Positions 10,896-22,540 of a stretch of DNA of 64,000 nt are shown here, in pieces. The notes below the pieces were generated by a model that was given only the letters and a program-made list of their open reading frames with translations, was not told where the DNA came from and ran no database searches. This stretch comes from Clarkia xantiana subsp. parviflora. Taxonomy: Eukaryota; Streptophyta; Magnoliopsida; Myrtales; Onagraceae. Within the stretch, counting starts at the first letter, position 1. Each line of letters starts with the position of its first letter. The stretch lies in NCBI GenBank assembly GCA_036873135.1, contig JAPTYO010000009.1, positions 42,424,756 through 42,488,755 of the forward strand. The letters run 5' to 3'. The position numbers were made by a program, and so were the translations under genes.

Positions 10896-11488
10896 AAGGA
10901 TAATCCTCTATCACAAAAGGAGCTGTTGTATCAAGCCCTTTTGCTCTCATTTCCATAATGTATTTGCTTGTTTAAAAGACCACTCCCTTATGAAAAGTGG
11001 CACCTCTGTAATAATCTCACAAACCTAATGAAGTCATTCTATCTTCGTAGGAACACGACTACTCTATGTACGTTACTTGGAAATAAAACAAAGTAACTAC
11101 AACAACAATTATCTACATCAACAAGGAGTTTATTTCCCCAATCATAACATAGGCGTCTATATCTAGAAGGACGTCAACTACAAGCAATGTCTCGGATTAA
11201 CACCAAGACCTATTGTTAAAATGACGGCTATTCGGGGCGTCAACTACATGCAATACCTTGGAATAACGCCAAGGCATATCATCAAAATAACATGTTGAGG
11301 TACTCTCTTTTCTAAAAGACAAACCCCATGTTTACTTATTCTAATGGCATGCTGTGACACCTCTGGTCAGAAGCAAATCCTCATGTCCATAGCCATCCCC
11401 TGGATTAAGTACAGGATGGGCATATGGGGCTGATCACCCCTCAAGTAACGGAAGTTCTCTGTTTAGACAACTACCTTACTCCAAAAAT
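10896..11488 (+). other. Element B 3' untranslated region, first part
   Basis: No ORF of note. Loosely repeated segments with ggcgtcaacta and aaggacgtcaacta occur near 11170-11260. Nothing else is recognised. Confidence 0.5.
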
Positions 11489-11903
11489 GTGTATATCCTG
11501 TTTAGGATTCACTCTAAGTGTATATCCTGTTTAGGATTCACTCTAAGTGTATATCCTGTTTAGGATTCACTCTAAGTGTATATCCTGTTTAGGATTCACT
11601 CTAAGTGTATATCCTGTTTAGGATTCACTCTAAGTGTATATCCTGTTTAGGATTCACTCTAAGTGTATATCCTGTTTAGGATTCACTCTAAGTATATATC
11701 CTGTTTAGGATTCACTCTAAGTGTAAGTGTATATCCTGTTTAGGATTTACTCTAAGTGTATATCCTGTTTAGGATTCACTCTATGAGTATATCCTGTTTA
11801 GGATTCACTCTAAGTGTATATCCTGTTTAGGATTCACTCTATGCGTATATCCTGTTTAGGATTCGCTCTATGTGTGTATATCCTGTTTAGGATTCACTCT
11901 TTA
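11489..11903. repeat. 29-bp tandem array in the element B 3' region
   Basis: Fourteen copies of a 29-bp unit containing tatatcctgtttaggatt, with a few short insertions (near 11720 and 11870). Units are head-to-tail with no unique spacers, so this is a minisatellite and not a CRISPR array. Tandem arrays in the 3' region are typical of Tat elements. Confidence 0.95.
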
Positions 11904-12788
11904 TAAGCGGAAGTCCTCTTACTAGACGACAATCCCATACTACAGACTTTTAAAGCCGTGATGTGTGATTCCTGGACGCAGAAAACATACATCACAATTC
12001 ATACTCTCAAAAGTGCTACATGATTCCTGGACGCAGGAATCATGTATCACAGACATTTTTATCAAATATTTTGTCAAAGCACCTTATAAAATGTTTTATG
12101 CACTAAATTCTTTTCCAAAAATTTATCAACACGATTTTGGGGATGTACCACAATCAATGTCAAAATATTCTCTCCAAATATTTTACAAACACACCTTTTA
12201 AGGTTTGCAAAATGACTTTCCAAATACTATACAGTTTTAACGTATACTTCCCCAACGCGGGATGATACACGCTGGCAGGTGCGCACCCTGTTTAAAACTC
12301 ATAAAACATACAAGTCGAGTCTTGTACAACGTCGCTTTAGAGTGGAACTAAGAGACGGTATAAACTACTATCTTGCTTAGCCAAGATAACACCCTTCAAA
12401 CACAATACTTGTTGAGATATATTGCTATACGCAAAAATGCCTAACAGGTCGCAGCACTTATAACGGCAGCCTATTCAGGAAAGAAAGTCAATATGCATAA
12501 TGCGTCATGAAAATAATCAAGAGTACTTTTCAACTTATCAATCAGGAGGTGGCTATCAGTCACACCTGCGGGGACTATGTCTACGCTACTAGTCATCCAC
12601 ATTCAGCAAACACAGTAAGTGATAACGGTTCGAAATATTACTAACAAGTTATCATGCAAACTGCTGTGTATAAAACAGGTCCATGCGACGTAGTTCAAAG
12701 CGAACAAATCACAAACAACAACTCAAACAAGTTTCTAAACATAGAAGCCAGCAAACAAGCCTGACATGCTTATCACAAAATGAGCAGT
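11904..12788. other. Element B 3' region between the 29-bp array and the antisense ORF
   Basis: AT-rich and non-coding. It includes a perfect 13-bp stem with a 4-nt loop at 12017-12046 (tacatgattcctg, gacg, caggaatcatgta) and a related imperfect hairpin at about 11959-11995. No further gene is seen. Confidence 0.6.
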
Positions 12789-14293
12789 TCAAACAACAGA
12801 ATCACCAGGAGGCCCGGGGGCAACCTCCATAAACTCCGAAGAAGTGACAATGACGTTCACATCTCCGCTATCATTGACCAACACTTCGTAGTTTGGTCGA
12901 CCACGCTTCAGGAGGTTCAGCGCCTCAATATGAGAAAGGGCGTAATTCGCATATGGCCCCAACTCGCCAAAAGGAAACTGAGGGTCAAGATCTTTCACTC
13001 GAGTGAAATAGTCCTCAGAACGCTCGCTCATCAGGTTGTCTATCTTCTTATCAACAGCGACTTCAAAATCCGAAGTTCCCAAGTACTTAGTGAAACCCAC
13101 TTGTACTCCCTTCTCCCGACTCTCTTTACCGAGCATAACCAACTCAGCTCCTTGAGAATGAAGATCATCCGTAACTTTCTTCTCGAGAACGACCATCTCA
13201 GACTCCAGCTCTGACAAGCGAGTACGGCGAGCTTCGTAACGGCTCTCAGAAGCCGTAACTTTCAAGCCCAACACACGGGCTTCTTCCTTGGCCTGTGTCA
13301 GCTCCTGGCGTAAAGTGTCGCACTTGGTCACACCCGCCTGCTTTGCGCTCGCTAACTCCATAACGAAGGACGACATATTAACCATGTCAGAAACAACCTG
13401 TACATATCAACGCGATAAGTCAGATATAAATCGCAAAAACAATATACTAAGCAGAAAAACCAAGTTACCTACAGGTGCAAATCGGGATAGGACACCCTGC
13501 GCACATATCTCGGCCTCCTCGTCAGTTTTCGGACAGGAAATCCTATCCCCTGGCGGAACGCACCTACGCAAAACGCGAACTCCAACCTCTGGAGTGCGAA
13601 GCGACGACTCTTTAGGGAAATAAATTCCACCGTTGTCAAAGGGTGCCCAAGCATCCCCGGATATGTCCAATCCAACAGGACACACCAAATGGTCGCGCCT
13701 GAGAGGCGGAACCGCTACAATAACAAAAAGAAGTGTTCACAACAGCAAATAACAGAGCCGTAAATCACACTCATTGAAATATACTTACAAAGTCCGCGAC
13801 CTTCCACAGGTCGGTTTCCCGACTGGGGGGCAGAAGACGCCACATTGCGACTTGCGACTTCCTTGCCTCTACGAGTGGAAGTGGTCGCATTCGGCTTTTG
13901 GCGTTTAGGATCAGTCGGTCCACGCGCCACTGTGTCAGTTCGCTTAGAAGACACGCGAGAATCAAGCCCGGGGGGATTATTCCCGACCACATGCGTAGAA
14001 GTCCCCTTTCCAAGATCACGCCCTGAGTTGTCAGGAGCGACAGGGGCAGGGGCGACCAAAGCTGGATCAGTGCGAGAAGCAATACGCGAAGCCGCCGCGT
14101 GAAGCGACGAACTCTTTCCAGCGAACCAACCTGCAATATAAACGCGCAAAAGTCATAGGGCTATCCCAAAGACTGTCCATTACGAATGTCGAAGTGCCCA
14201 AAAATGCTCAGAGTAAGAGGGAAAAACTTACTCATCACGTCAACGCGTCCAAAAGGAAAACAGCTCCACAAGGAATTGCTACAACCTCACAAC
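12789..14293 (-). CDS. Element B antisense ORF, C-terminal exons (disordered plus coiled coil)
   Basis: Four exons can be read on the minus strand with GT-AG borders: 14293-14232; 14130 to about 13797 (donor GTAAGTAT); about 13717 to about 13482 (donor GTAGGTAAC gives an open join); and about 13396 to 12789 with a stop. Exon 2 is Ser/Pro/Arg-rich with a basic KRQK stretch; the last exon is an Ala/Glu/Lys-rich coiled coil starting SDMVNMSSF. By position (antisense, upstream of the 3' LTR) and layout it matches the C-terminal half of the aORF in A, C, E and F. The PF04195-type exon is not found upstream, where the 66-bp array lies. Function unknown; exon borders are predictions from sequence. 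Confidence 0.55.
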
Positions 14294-14353
14294 CTGCAAA
14301 GAAACAATCAACGTCAATGCGCGTATCGATATTAACGCGTGCATCATCTTCAC

Positions 14354-14947
14354 ATGTCGACAAGATTGCTTGTCGACAAAGAGAAAATATTTTCTAAGTG
14401 TTTCCATGTACGTACGTACATGTCGACAAGGTTGCTCGTCGACAAGAAGAAAATATTTTCTAAGTGTTTCCATGTACGTACGCACATGTCGACAAGGTTG
14501 CTCGTCGACAAGAAGAAAATATTTTCTAAGTATTTCCATGTACGTACGCACATGTCGACAAGGTTGCTCGTCGACAAGAAGAAAATATTTTCTAAGTGTT
14601 TCCGCGTACGTACGTACATGTCGACAAGGTTGCTCGTCGACAAGAAGAAAATATTTTCTAAGTGTTTCCATGTACGTACGCACATGTCGACAAGGTTGCT
14701 CGTCGACAAGAAGAAAATATTTTCTAAGTATTTCCATGTACGTACGCACATGTCGACAAGGTTGCTCGTCGACAAGAAGAAAATATTTTCTAAGTGTTTC
14801 CGCGTACGTACGTACATGTCGACAAGGTTGCTCGTCGACAAGAAGAAAATATTTTCTAAGTATTTCCATGTACGCACGTACATGACGACAAGGCTACGCG
14901 TCAACAAGGGGAAAAATATTCTCTAAGTGTTTTCATGAACACACACA
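14354..14947. repeat. 66-bp tandem array of element B with higher-order structure
   Basis: Nine head-to-tail units (starts 14354, 14420, 14486, 14552, 14618, 14684, 14750, 14816, 14882; the last is degenerate). Each contains the inverted pair gtcgac...gtcgac and a tacgtacgta-type palindrome. Because 66 is a multiple of three, several frames on both strands stay open. Variants show that units 2-3-4 are repeated as 5-6-7, a 198-bp trimer duplication. On the antisense strand it lies upstream of the first recognised exon, possibly in an intron. Confidence 0.95.
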
Positions 14948-16235
14948 TACACATCGACAAAGCTCATACGACGTCATCTATGGTAACAAACATTAAATAT
15001 CATAAAGATTATTTTCTAAGTGTTTTAGCATATTTGCAGGCAATAATCAACGATACAAACATCAACGCGCGTATCAACATCGATGAGCACTATGTCCGAA
15101 CGAAGAATTCTATCCCAACTACCCGCAAAAGCGAAAATCGTCTAAGTTATGAACTAACAATGATAATTACGGCAATCAATCAGCGATTGTTCAACATGCA
15201 AGCATCAATAAACAGCTCTATACGGCAGCGACGAAAAATAACTTAGATAAACGACAATCCGGCGACGCACCGAACTAAGGCCGAAGCTCATTTTAAAATT
15301 GGGGTTTTCAAATTACCTCAAAGCAGGTCGAAAGATATCACAATGGATTCCTCTCGTCGAGACGATTTCGGGAAGGTAAGGCTCGAAGTGAGGCGAGGTC
15401 GGGAAGGCGGCGCGTGGGGGTCACGCTCCGGCGAAGCTCCACCACTCGCGGCGGCGCGTGAGGGCGCGTGTGACGTCCCCTGGTGAATCCGAAGGTGCCG
15501 TTGGAATCGTCGCGACGAAACGAGTCGATTGGTGGTGTCAATTTCCAGAAACGAGCAAAAAATTAGACTCAAAACTATCAAGACGTATTTAAGCTCCACG
15601 ACGGCAAAGAAACTTTGAGCACAAAGGTAATTCCGGGAAAGAGGAAGTAAATTACCTGCAAATGGGCTGAAATTAGAAGCTCCCAAGGTATGGAAGGGAT
15701 AAGTGAGAATATGAGTGTTTATTAATCCCTAAGAAGATGCTTTGGGGATAAGGATTGAGGATTAGCTCATCTACACACAAGACTAAAAGCCTTATGGTAC
15801 ACTCTAACCTCTCCTCTCAAGATATTTACTCTCATACATATCTTGAAACCATTCGCACGTCACGCTCGCATGATTCATGATTTGAAAATCCCATAGCCAT
15901 TTTAGAAACGTACAATTTATATTTTCTTGCATTACGTATTCACAATCTTGCCGCGTCCATTATTCTTGCATACACGTTGATAGACGCACCCCCACACAAA
16001 ATGCATTACTGTTTACTCGCGTCCCCGACGATGATCATATTCGTATATATGTATTTCCCTTCGCACTAACCATAGTGACAGGAAATAAAGTTGTTCGGCC
16101 AAAAAATCAAGCGACGGACGGAATCAAGATGTCTGCACCCGATCATCGATCAAAATCGAAAGGTTAGCGTCAGACTCAAATTGGACAAGTATCCTAACTT
16201 AAAATAGAGTCAAGAAAGGTTTTAAACCGTTTCTT
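14948..16235. other. Element B 3' region between the 66-bp array and the polypurine tract
   Basis: Noncoding, apart from a GC-rich minus-strand open stretch (15318-15686; Arg/Ser/Pro-rich, no recognised domain). That stretch is flanked by tttgcag on its 5' side and an AGGTAATTT donor-like site at its 3' end, so it may be an early exon or leader of the antisense transcript. A decayed echo of the 66-bp unit occurs near 15008. Nothing else is recognised. Confidence 0.4.
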
Positions 16236-16249
16236 GACTCGGGGGCAAG
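16236..16249 (+). other. Element B polypurine tract
   Basis: gactcgggggcaag ends exactly at the 3' LTR, the expected place for plus-strand priming. The core gggggcaa is shared with the minus-strand family (CTTGGGGGCAAA). Confidence 0.8.
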
Positions 16250-17034
16250 TGATGGATAAATGTCCAATTCGGGTTCGTATTTACGCTTCGGACCTCGCAA
16301 ACACGTCAAAAATTACATCTCGTCTCGAAAAACGTCTCCCAAGGGTCAAAACGGTCTGGAAACGCATTTACGCGTGACCGGACCGGACATCCGGATTGCA
16401 CTTGCAATCCGGACCTCCGGGTTGCCGCAACCCGGATGTCCGGGTTGCAAGCAATCCGGACCGGATTGCATGCAATCCGGAGGTCCGGATCGCACGGCAA
16501 CTCGGACCTCGTCGAATCGCCCAATTTCGACGAGGTCCGAGTTCCGCCACGGGTATTGCGCGATTGTCAAATCCGCGATTACCGTGTCCGCGATCGCCGT
16601 TACGTATAGAGAAGTCAAGATCATGCATTACCAATGGGGATGACGGTTCCCGTTTATCTTCTTGAACCGTCGTCGAACCGCTCTAAAACCGGGTCCGGTC
16701 TCAAGGAAGCCTATAAATAGGAGACCTTGGTCACCCATTTTCACTCACTCTCTCATTTGCCCAACTTTGGTATTTTGAGCTCTGACTTCTCTCTAGAACT
16801 TTCTCTCTCTAGAAAATTACCCTTTTGCCACCATAGTAACTTAAGCATCGGAGAGGGCTCCGCTAGCACCACCCCCCCTCTCCGTGCTAGCATTGGTCCC
16901 TTGCGCAGGATCCGACGCTCGAGACACAGAGTCACCGGGTCACAGCCTTGCCGGGTCACAACCTCCGACAGAAGGGTTCTAACCCGCACAACCTCAGACG
17001 CGTTCTAGCGACCCGAGTCGTCCCGGACGCAACA
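16250..17034 (+). repeat. Element B 3' LTR (785 bp)
   Basis: Near-identical to 5933-6811 except for a palindromic repeat block shortened by about 94 bp. TATA box at 16712-16719. Followed by tacac, the second copy of the target-site duplication. Confidence 0.95.
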
Positions 17035-20000
17035 TACACATTTGGAGCTGGCATCCCCACGACCTTATAAGGTCCTTCCCATTTTGGCGACATCTTGTTG
17101 ATCCGATCCAAAAGGGTAAATTCGTTCTGACGTCACACCAGTTCCCCGACAAAGAACTGTCGAGACTTGACTCGTCGATTATAATATCAGGCCGTTGCCA
17201 AGTGCATCCGAGCTTGGACCTCCTCAGCACTCCGCATCTTCTCTTCGACCAAGTCCAAGTCCAAACGCTGCATTTAATCATTCGACAGGGGTTCGTAATA
17301 CCTCGTCCGATGGGATGCCACAGCTATTTCGACGGGAGAAACTGCCTCCGTGCCATAGATGAGGCCAAATGGAGTCTCCCCGGTCGATCTTTTGGGTGTT
17401 GTTCTAACAGCCCAAAGTACGTTTTCCAGCTCGTCCAGCCATTTACCCTTCAAGGCATAGACTCTTTTTTTCAAGCCATCCATCACGATTTTGTTGGCTG
17501 ACTCCACTTGCCCATTGGTTTGAGCATGACGGACAGAGGCTGTCCGATTCTCAATTTTCAGTTCCTCCAAGTACTCCTTCCACTGGGCCCCGTTGAACGG
17601 AGGGCCATTATCGCTGATCACCACCTTGGGGATCCCGTATCGGGATATGATATGGGTCTGGAGAAACTTGACGATTTGGTTCCCTGTTGTCTTGGCCAAC
17701 GCCTTAGCCTCTATCCATTTTGAGAAATAATCAATGGCTACAAGCAAATATTTACACTGACCTTTTGCTTGTGGGAGGGGTCCCACCAAGTCGATACCAC
17801 ACTGCGCGTAGGGCCAAGCACTCTTGATGGACATCAGGTTAGCAGCCGGAGCCACGATATTCGAGGCATACCTCTGGCACGCGTCAGAGGATCGGACTAA
17901 CATCGTCGCCTCCTTGCTCATCGAAGGCCAGTAATAGCCCAAATTCAGCACTTTCCTCGTAATGGATCGGGCCCCTTCGTGACAAGCCGCGACCCCTTCG
18001 TGCACCTCCCTAAGGATCTGATTTGCGTCGGGCTCAGCCACACATTTCAAGTAAGGAGTTGAGAACCACCCATTTTTGTATAGCTGTTTGTCCACCACCA
18101 CGTAATTAACCGCGATCAGACGTATCCTGTCAGCTGCTACTTTATCATCGAGGACTGCCCCCGTGGTCAGGTACGCGACTATCGGGGTCATCCAAGTGGG
18201 CTCTTCCTCCGATCCTGCTTCATTGGCACACACCTCCGATGGATCAGTAGTCGACAAGATTGCCCTCTCCAAGAAGTGCACCTTACAATTTTCCTCGAGG
18301 GGTGCCCCCAGGGCAAATTTGCTCAAGGCATCTGCTTCCGCGTTTTTCTCCCTCGGGATTGCCTCAATATCGAAACTCTTGAAACCCTCCTTCAAGACTT
18401 GCACCTCATGAAGGTACTTTCTCATCACCAGGTTCTTTGTCTCATATCGTCCTTGGACTTGATTCACAATCAGATCAGCGTCACATTTCACCCTTAAATG
18501 ACCAACTCCCGTACCTTTGGCAATTTTGAGGCCTGTGATAAGAGCCTCATACTCAGCTTAATTGTTGGTGGCCCTAAACGTTAAGGCCAAGGCATATCGA
18601 AGGGGCTCGCCTCCGCCAGGTGGTATCAATACGAACCCTGCTCCTGATCCGTCTGAACTCGAAGAGCCATCAGTGTACATTTCCCAAGTATTTTCCTCAT
18701 TTGGCTGTTCTGATTGCTCCGCCATTTCTGATTGCTCTGCCATTTCTGGTTGCTTTGCTATCGGGACCTCCATGGTTGCCCCCTCTATAGGACCCGCTTC
18801 TTCCAGATCGGGGGCTGTAGACTCTGCAATGAAATCCGCCAACGCCTGACCTTTAATAGCCGTTCTCGGAGCAAAATGAATGCGGAACTCACTAAGCTCG
18901 ACTGCCCATTTTACCAATCTCCCCGACGCATCAGGTCGGTTCAAAAAATGCTTCAAAGGCTGATTCGTCAACACAGTAATCTCATGCACATGGAAGTAAG
19001 GCCTCAACAGCCGAGCAGTAATGATCAACGCAAAAAGATGCTTCTCAACGGCGGGATAATTCATTTCAGATTTGGCAAACGCCTTGCTTACATAATAAAT
19101 GGGGACTTGGTTACCCTTGACAATCTTCACTAACACAGAGCTAATAGAAAACTCAGAAACAGCCAAATATAGATAGAGCGGCTCGCCTGGAATCGGTTTT
19201 GCCAGTGGCGGGAAGGTGCGGAGGTGCTGCTTAAGTGCCTGGAATGCCTCTTCACACTTGGCAGTCCACTCGAACTTCTTGTTGGCCCTTAGTACTTCAA
19301 AAAAGGGCATGGATCGGTCACTTGCCTTAGACAGGAAGCGATTCATTGCAGCTAGTCGACCATTCAGTACTTGCACCTCTCGATGATTTGTCGGAGACTG
19401 CATCTCCTCGATTTCCCTCAGCTTCTCGGGGTTCACCTCAATTCCCCTTTGGCTTACCATAAAGCCCAAAAACTTTCCCGAATGCACTCCAAAGGCGTAT
19501 TTGGCTGGGTTCAAACGAACTTGATGAAGCCTCATCCGCTCAAACGCCACCGCTAAGTAGCTTACATGATCTTCAACCTATCGGGACTTTACCAGCATAT
19601 CGTCCACGTAAGCCTCCATGGTTTTCCCCAGCATGTCCCCAAAGAGCTTGTTCACCATCCTTTGATAAGTTGCCCCGACATTAATCAATCCAAAGGGCAT
19701 GACATCGTAGTGATAGATGTCACTATCAGCATAAAAGGCAGTGTGGGGGGCATCCTCCTTAGCCATCTTGATCTGATTATAGCCAGAGTAAGCATCCATG
19801 AAGCTCAGCAATTCATGTCCCGACGTAGCATCCACCAACTGATCGATCCTCGAAAGCGGGTAACAATCCTTCGGGCAAGCCTTATTCAAGTCGCGGAAAT
19901 CAACACACATCCGCCATTTCCCATTGCTCTTCTTCACCAGAACCGGGTTGGCGACCCAAGTCTGGAATCGGAGCTCCTTGATAAATCCATAATCGAGCAA

Positions 20001-20908
20001 CCTGCCCACCTCCTGCTGGATCGCGATTCTCTTGTCTGCGCCCATCGGACGCCTCTTCTGCGTGATAGGCTTGATTGCGGGGTCAATCTTCAATTCATGC
20101 ACAATCACGTCGGGGCTGATACCTGGCATATCACTCGGGGACCAGGCGAACAGCTCCTTGAACTCCTTCAGCAGCTTGATCAATTCTCGGGCACTCTCGT
20201 CAGATAGGGCGGACCCGATTTTCACCTTCCTCTGAAGTCCGTCAATCTCGACCTCCTTCAAATCGTCCATAGGGGCGGGACGCCCAAACTCCTCTCTGGG
20301 ATCAGCATCGGTTTGGAGGATAGTCATAGTCTCCCGTCTTTTCCATCGGGTGGCATTAACATAGCATCTCCTGGAAGCCACCTGGTTGCCCTTGACCTCC
20401 CCGACTCTGTGGTCAGTCGGGAACTTCATCTTCTGGTGAACAGTCGAGGCAACTGCCATCAGCGGGTTGATGGTAGTTCTCCCGATAATCGCATTATAGG
20501 TTCCCGCGGACTCAACCACCACGAACTCCACATTCCTCCTTTCGACTTTCCACCCACTACCGAACTCCACTGGTAAGGTGATCATTCCCAACAGATAGGA
20601 GGTAAAACCAGAGAATCCAATCATCGGGAAGTTCACTTGCTTCAGGTCCTTCTTTGTTTTCCTCATGGCCTCCAGCGCATCCATAAACAGAATATCGGAG
20701 GAGCTCCCTCCGTCGATCAAAATTCGCTTCATCTCGTACCCATCCACGTCCATGGTCACGACCAAAGCATCATCGTGTGGAGTCTCCACACCTACCAGGT
20801 CCTCCGCTGAAAAGGAAATCACCATCTCTTCCTTCGCGGTCCAGGATCGGGACCTCTTGCCCAGCACCACAGCAGCGGAAATTCTAGAGGCATAGACCTC
20901 CCGAGAGG
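17035..20908 (-). pseudogene. pol: Element A pol pseudogene (protease, RT, RNase H, integrase)
   Basis: Minus-strand pol with the domain order of the family: protease with LIDGGSS (about 20700), RT with FGLINVG and YVDD (about 19600), Ty3 RNase H, archaeal-like RNase H (YTDGSS) and integrase with HHCC finger and DDE residues (DNGPPF). At least three nonsense changes are read against the sibling copies: KSR-stop-VEDH at about 19578, NN-stop-AEYE at about 18558 and SND-stop-M at about 17274, plus a frameshift in the integrase tail. The tail continues across element B at 5870-5932. No functional polyprotein is possible. Confidence 0.9.
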
Positions 20909-22502
20909 ACCAGAAGACTCCGGCTCGGATTAACGGTGCCCCGCTTCTCCTTACGGGCACCAGAAGACTCCGGCTCGGATTTCTTCTTCCTTGGGGACCT
21001 ATCGCGGGATCGGGAACGGGACCGCGATCGAGATCGGGAGCGGGATCGACACGGCCTCTCAGCCACAAACTCCTTAAGCTTCCCCTTCTGAATCAACTTT
21101 TTGATCTCCTTCTTCAACTCCCGACAGTGATTAGTGTCGTGACCGCTAGCGCGGTGGAACCGACAGTAACGATCGGTGCGAGCTCCCAAAAATTCTCCTT
21201 CCTTCTTCGGGGGGTATCTGGAGATAACCTGTCGTTCCATCACCGTTAACACCTCAGCCATGGAACTATTGAGAAGAATGTGATAGTCCTCCCGCTTGTC
21301 CTTCCTCGGGGGACGTCTGTCCTCCCTTCGGTCAGAACGGCCTCGACTCCGACTGCCCTCGAATTTATCCTTCCGCTTGTGGTCATCCAATGGTTTGAAC
21401 GCCTGCTTCCCCTTATATGACTTCGGAGGATCAAGCTCTCCAGCAGCTATCTTCGACTCATGCACATCGATTTGCTGCTTTACCCTTGTCTGCAACGCCT
21501 CCATGCTCCACACGGCCTTTGCGGCCACACTGTGCATCAGATCGGAACCATAGGGGGCTGTCAGGTTCCGAAGGAAGGTGCGGATAGTCTCTCCCTCCGA
21601 TATCTCTTCATCGATCTTGGCCACACTTGCAGTGTACCGCTGGTAATAATGTGCCAGCGATTCGTCGGGTCTCTGCACCACCTGGGCCAGCGACCCTGGT
21701 ACTGCTGAATAAAACGATCGTGCATATCAGCCCAGCTGGAGATGCACCCTGGGGGCAAGCTGAAGAACCACGTCAGAGCCCTTTCTCCCAATGTGGCCGG
21801 GAACAACACGCACACAGTATCATCATCGGAGGCTCTGCCCAGACAGGCCGTGGCATGCTTCTGGACGTGCCGAACTGGATCTCCCTCGCCATCATACTCC
21901 TTAATCGTGGGGATACCCAGCCCTGGCGGGGCGAGGGTGTCTATCAGTCGGGGAACAAAGGGATGGGCAGATCGATCCCTCAGTTCCGACATCATCTGCC
22001 TCTGATCCCCCATGCAAATGTTCACGATCTTCACCACCTAGTCGGGAGTAATGTGACCATTAAGGGGAACAGTCCTATGCTGTACCGGTCCAGGCCCATC
22101 GATCACAAATCGCTCCGACTGAGCGGGTTCCTTGCCCTTGTCCCGGTTCTTGGGTTGGGCCTCCTCCCTCGGCGGAGGCGGGGGCACCTCCTCCTTCTTC
22201 TTGGCAGCCTCTCTCCGCTCCAGGAGAGCCTCCATGGCCTCTAAGAACATCGGTATGGCATCCGCAATAGCCTTCGTCAGGTCCGCGTTTGGAGGAGCAT
22301 CCTCCTCTCTATTCTCTTGGTGTTGAGCCGTATCCTCAGGAACTTCAATGTGCCCCCCTGTTCGGGAAACCTCAGCAGGGGGATTTTGGTCCACAGCACG
22401 CTCCGGCAGCCCTGAATTCATAGTTCCAGTAGGGTGACGGGAACCACCGGATTGTCCTTGCTTTTTCTGCTTGCCAGCCGCCATTGAACGAGTAGAAGTC
22501 AT
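20909..22502 (-). pseudogene. gag: Element A gag pseudogene
   Basis: Starts at ATG 22502 (STRSMAAGK), 28 bp after the primer site. It contains the capsid-like region (GERALTWFF, RPDESLAHYYQRY, NLTAPYGSDL), a variant zinc knuckle (CRFHRASGHDTNHC) and an Arg-Ser dipeptide run near 21000-21055. A TAG replaces Gln at about 22038 (D-stop-VVKIVN), and a deletion near 21690 shifts the frame at QQYQGR. The join to the protease is scrambled by a 23-bp direct duplication (20909-20931 and 20959-20981), so the conserved NVIHGGFAAGG segment is lost. Confidence 0.88.
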
Positions 22503-22529
22503 TTTTGGCTTTTCGTTACGTTTCCCACA

Positions 22530-22540
22530 GACGGCGCCAA
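22530..22540 (-). other. Element A primer binding site
   Basis: Minus strand TTGGCGCCGTC directly after the LTR end CCAACA; Asp-tRNA type, identical in C, D and E. Confidence 0.8.

Larger units (their letters stand above)
5933..17034 (+). mobile_element. Element B: young pol-only Tat-type Ty3/gypsy retrotransposon nested in A
   Basis: An 11.1-kb element with LTRs at 5933-6811 and 16250-17034, an Asp-tRNA-type primer site, one open pol ORF, a 5.3-kb 3' region with a 29-bp array, an antisense spliced ORF and a 66-bp array, and the polypurine tract gactcgggggcaag. It has a perfect 5-bp TSD (tacac). Outside an internal repeat zone the LTRs differ at only about three positions, so insertion is recent. 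LTR ends (TGATGG...GCAACA) and primer site match the A/C/D/E/F family, but it is inserted in the opposite orientation and its internal sequence is clearly diverged. Gag capsid and zinc knuckle are missing. Confidence 0.95.

Noticed and set aside
11489..11903. Possible CRISPR-like array (29-bp repeats)
   Set aside because: Repeats are contiguous with no unique spacers, and this is a plant retrotransposon 3' region.
14279..14926. Four overlapping long open frames on both strands, each a 22-residue repeat protein
   Set aside because: They follow from a 66-bp tandem repeat whose length is divisible by three; no frame has independent coding support.
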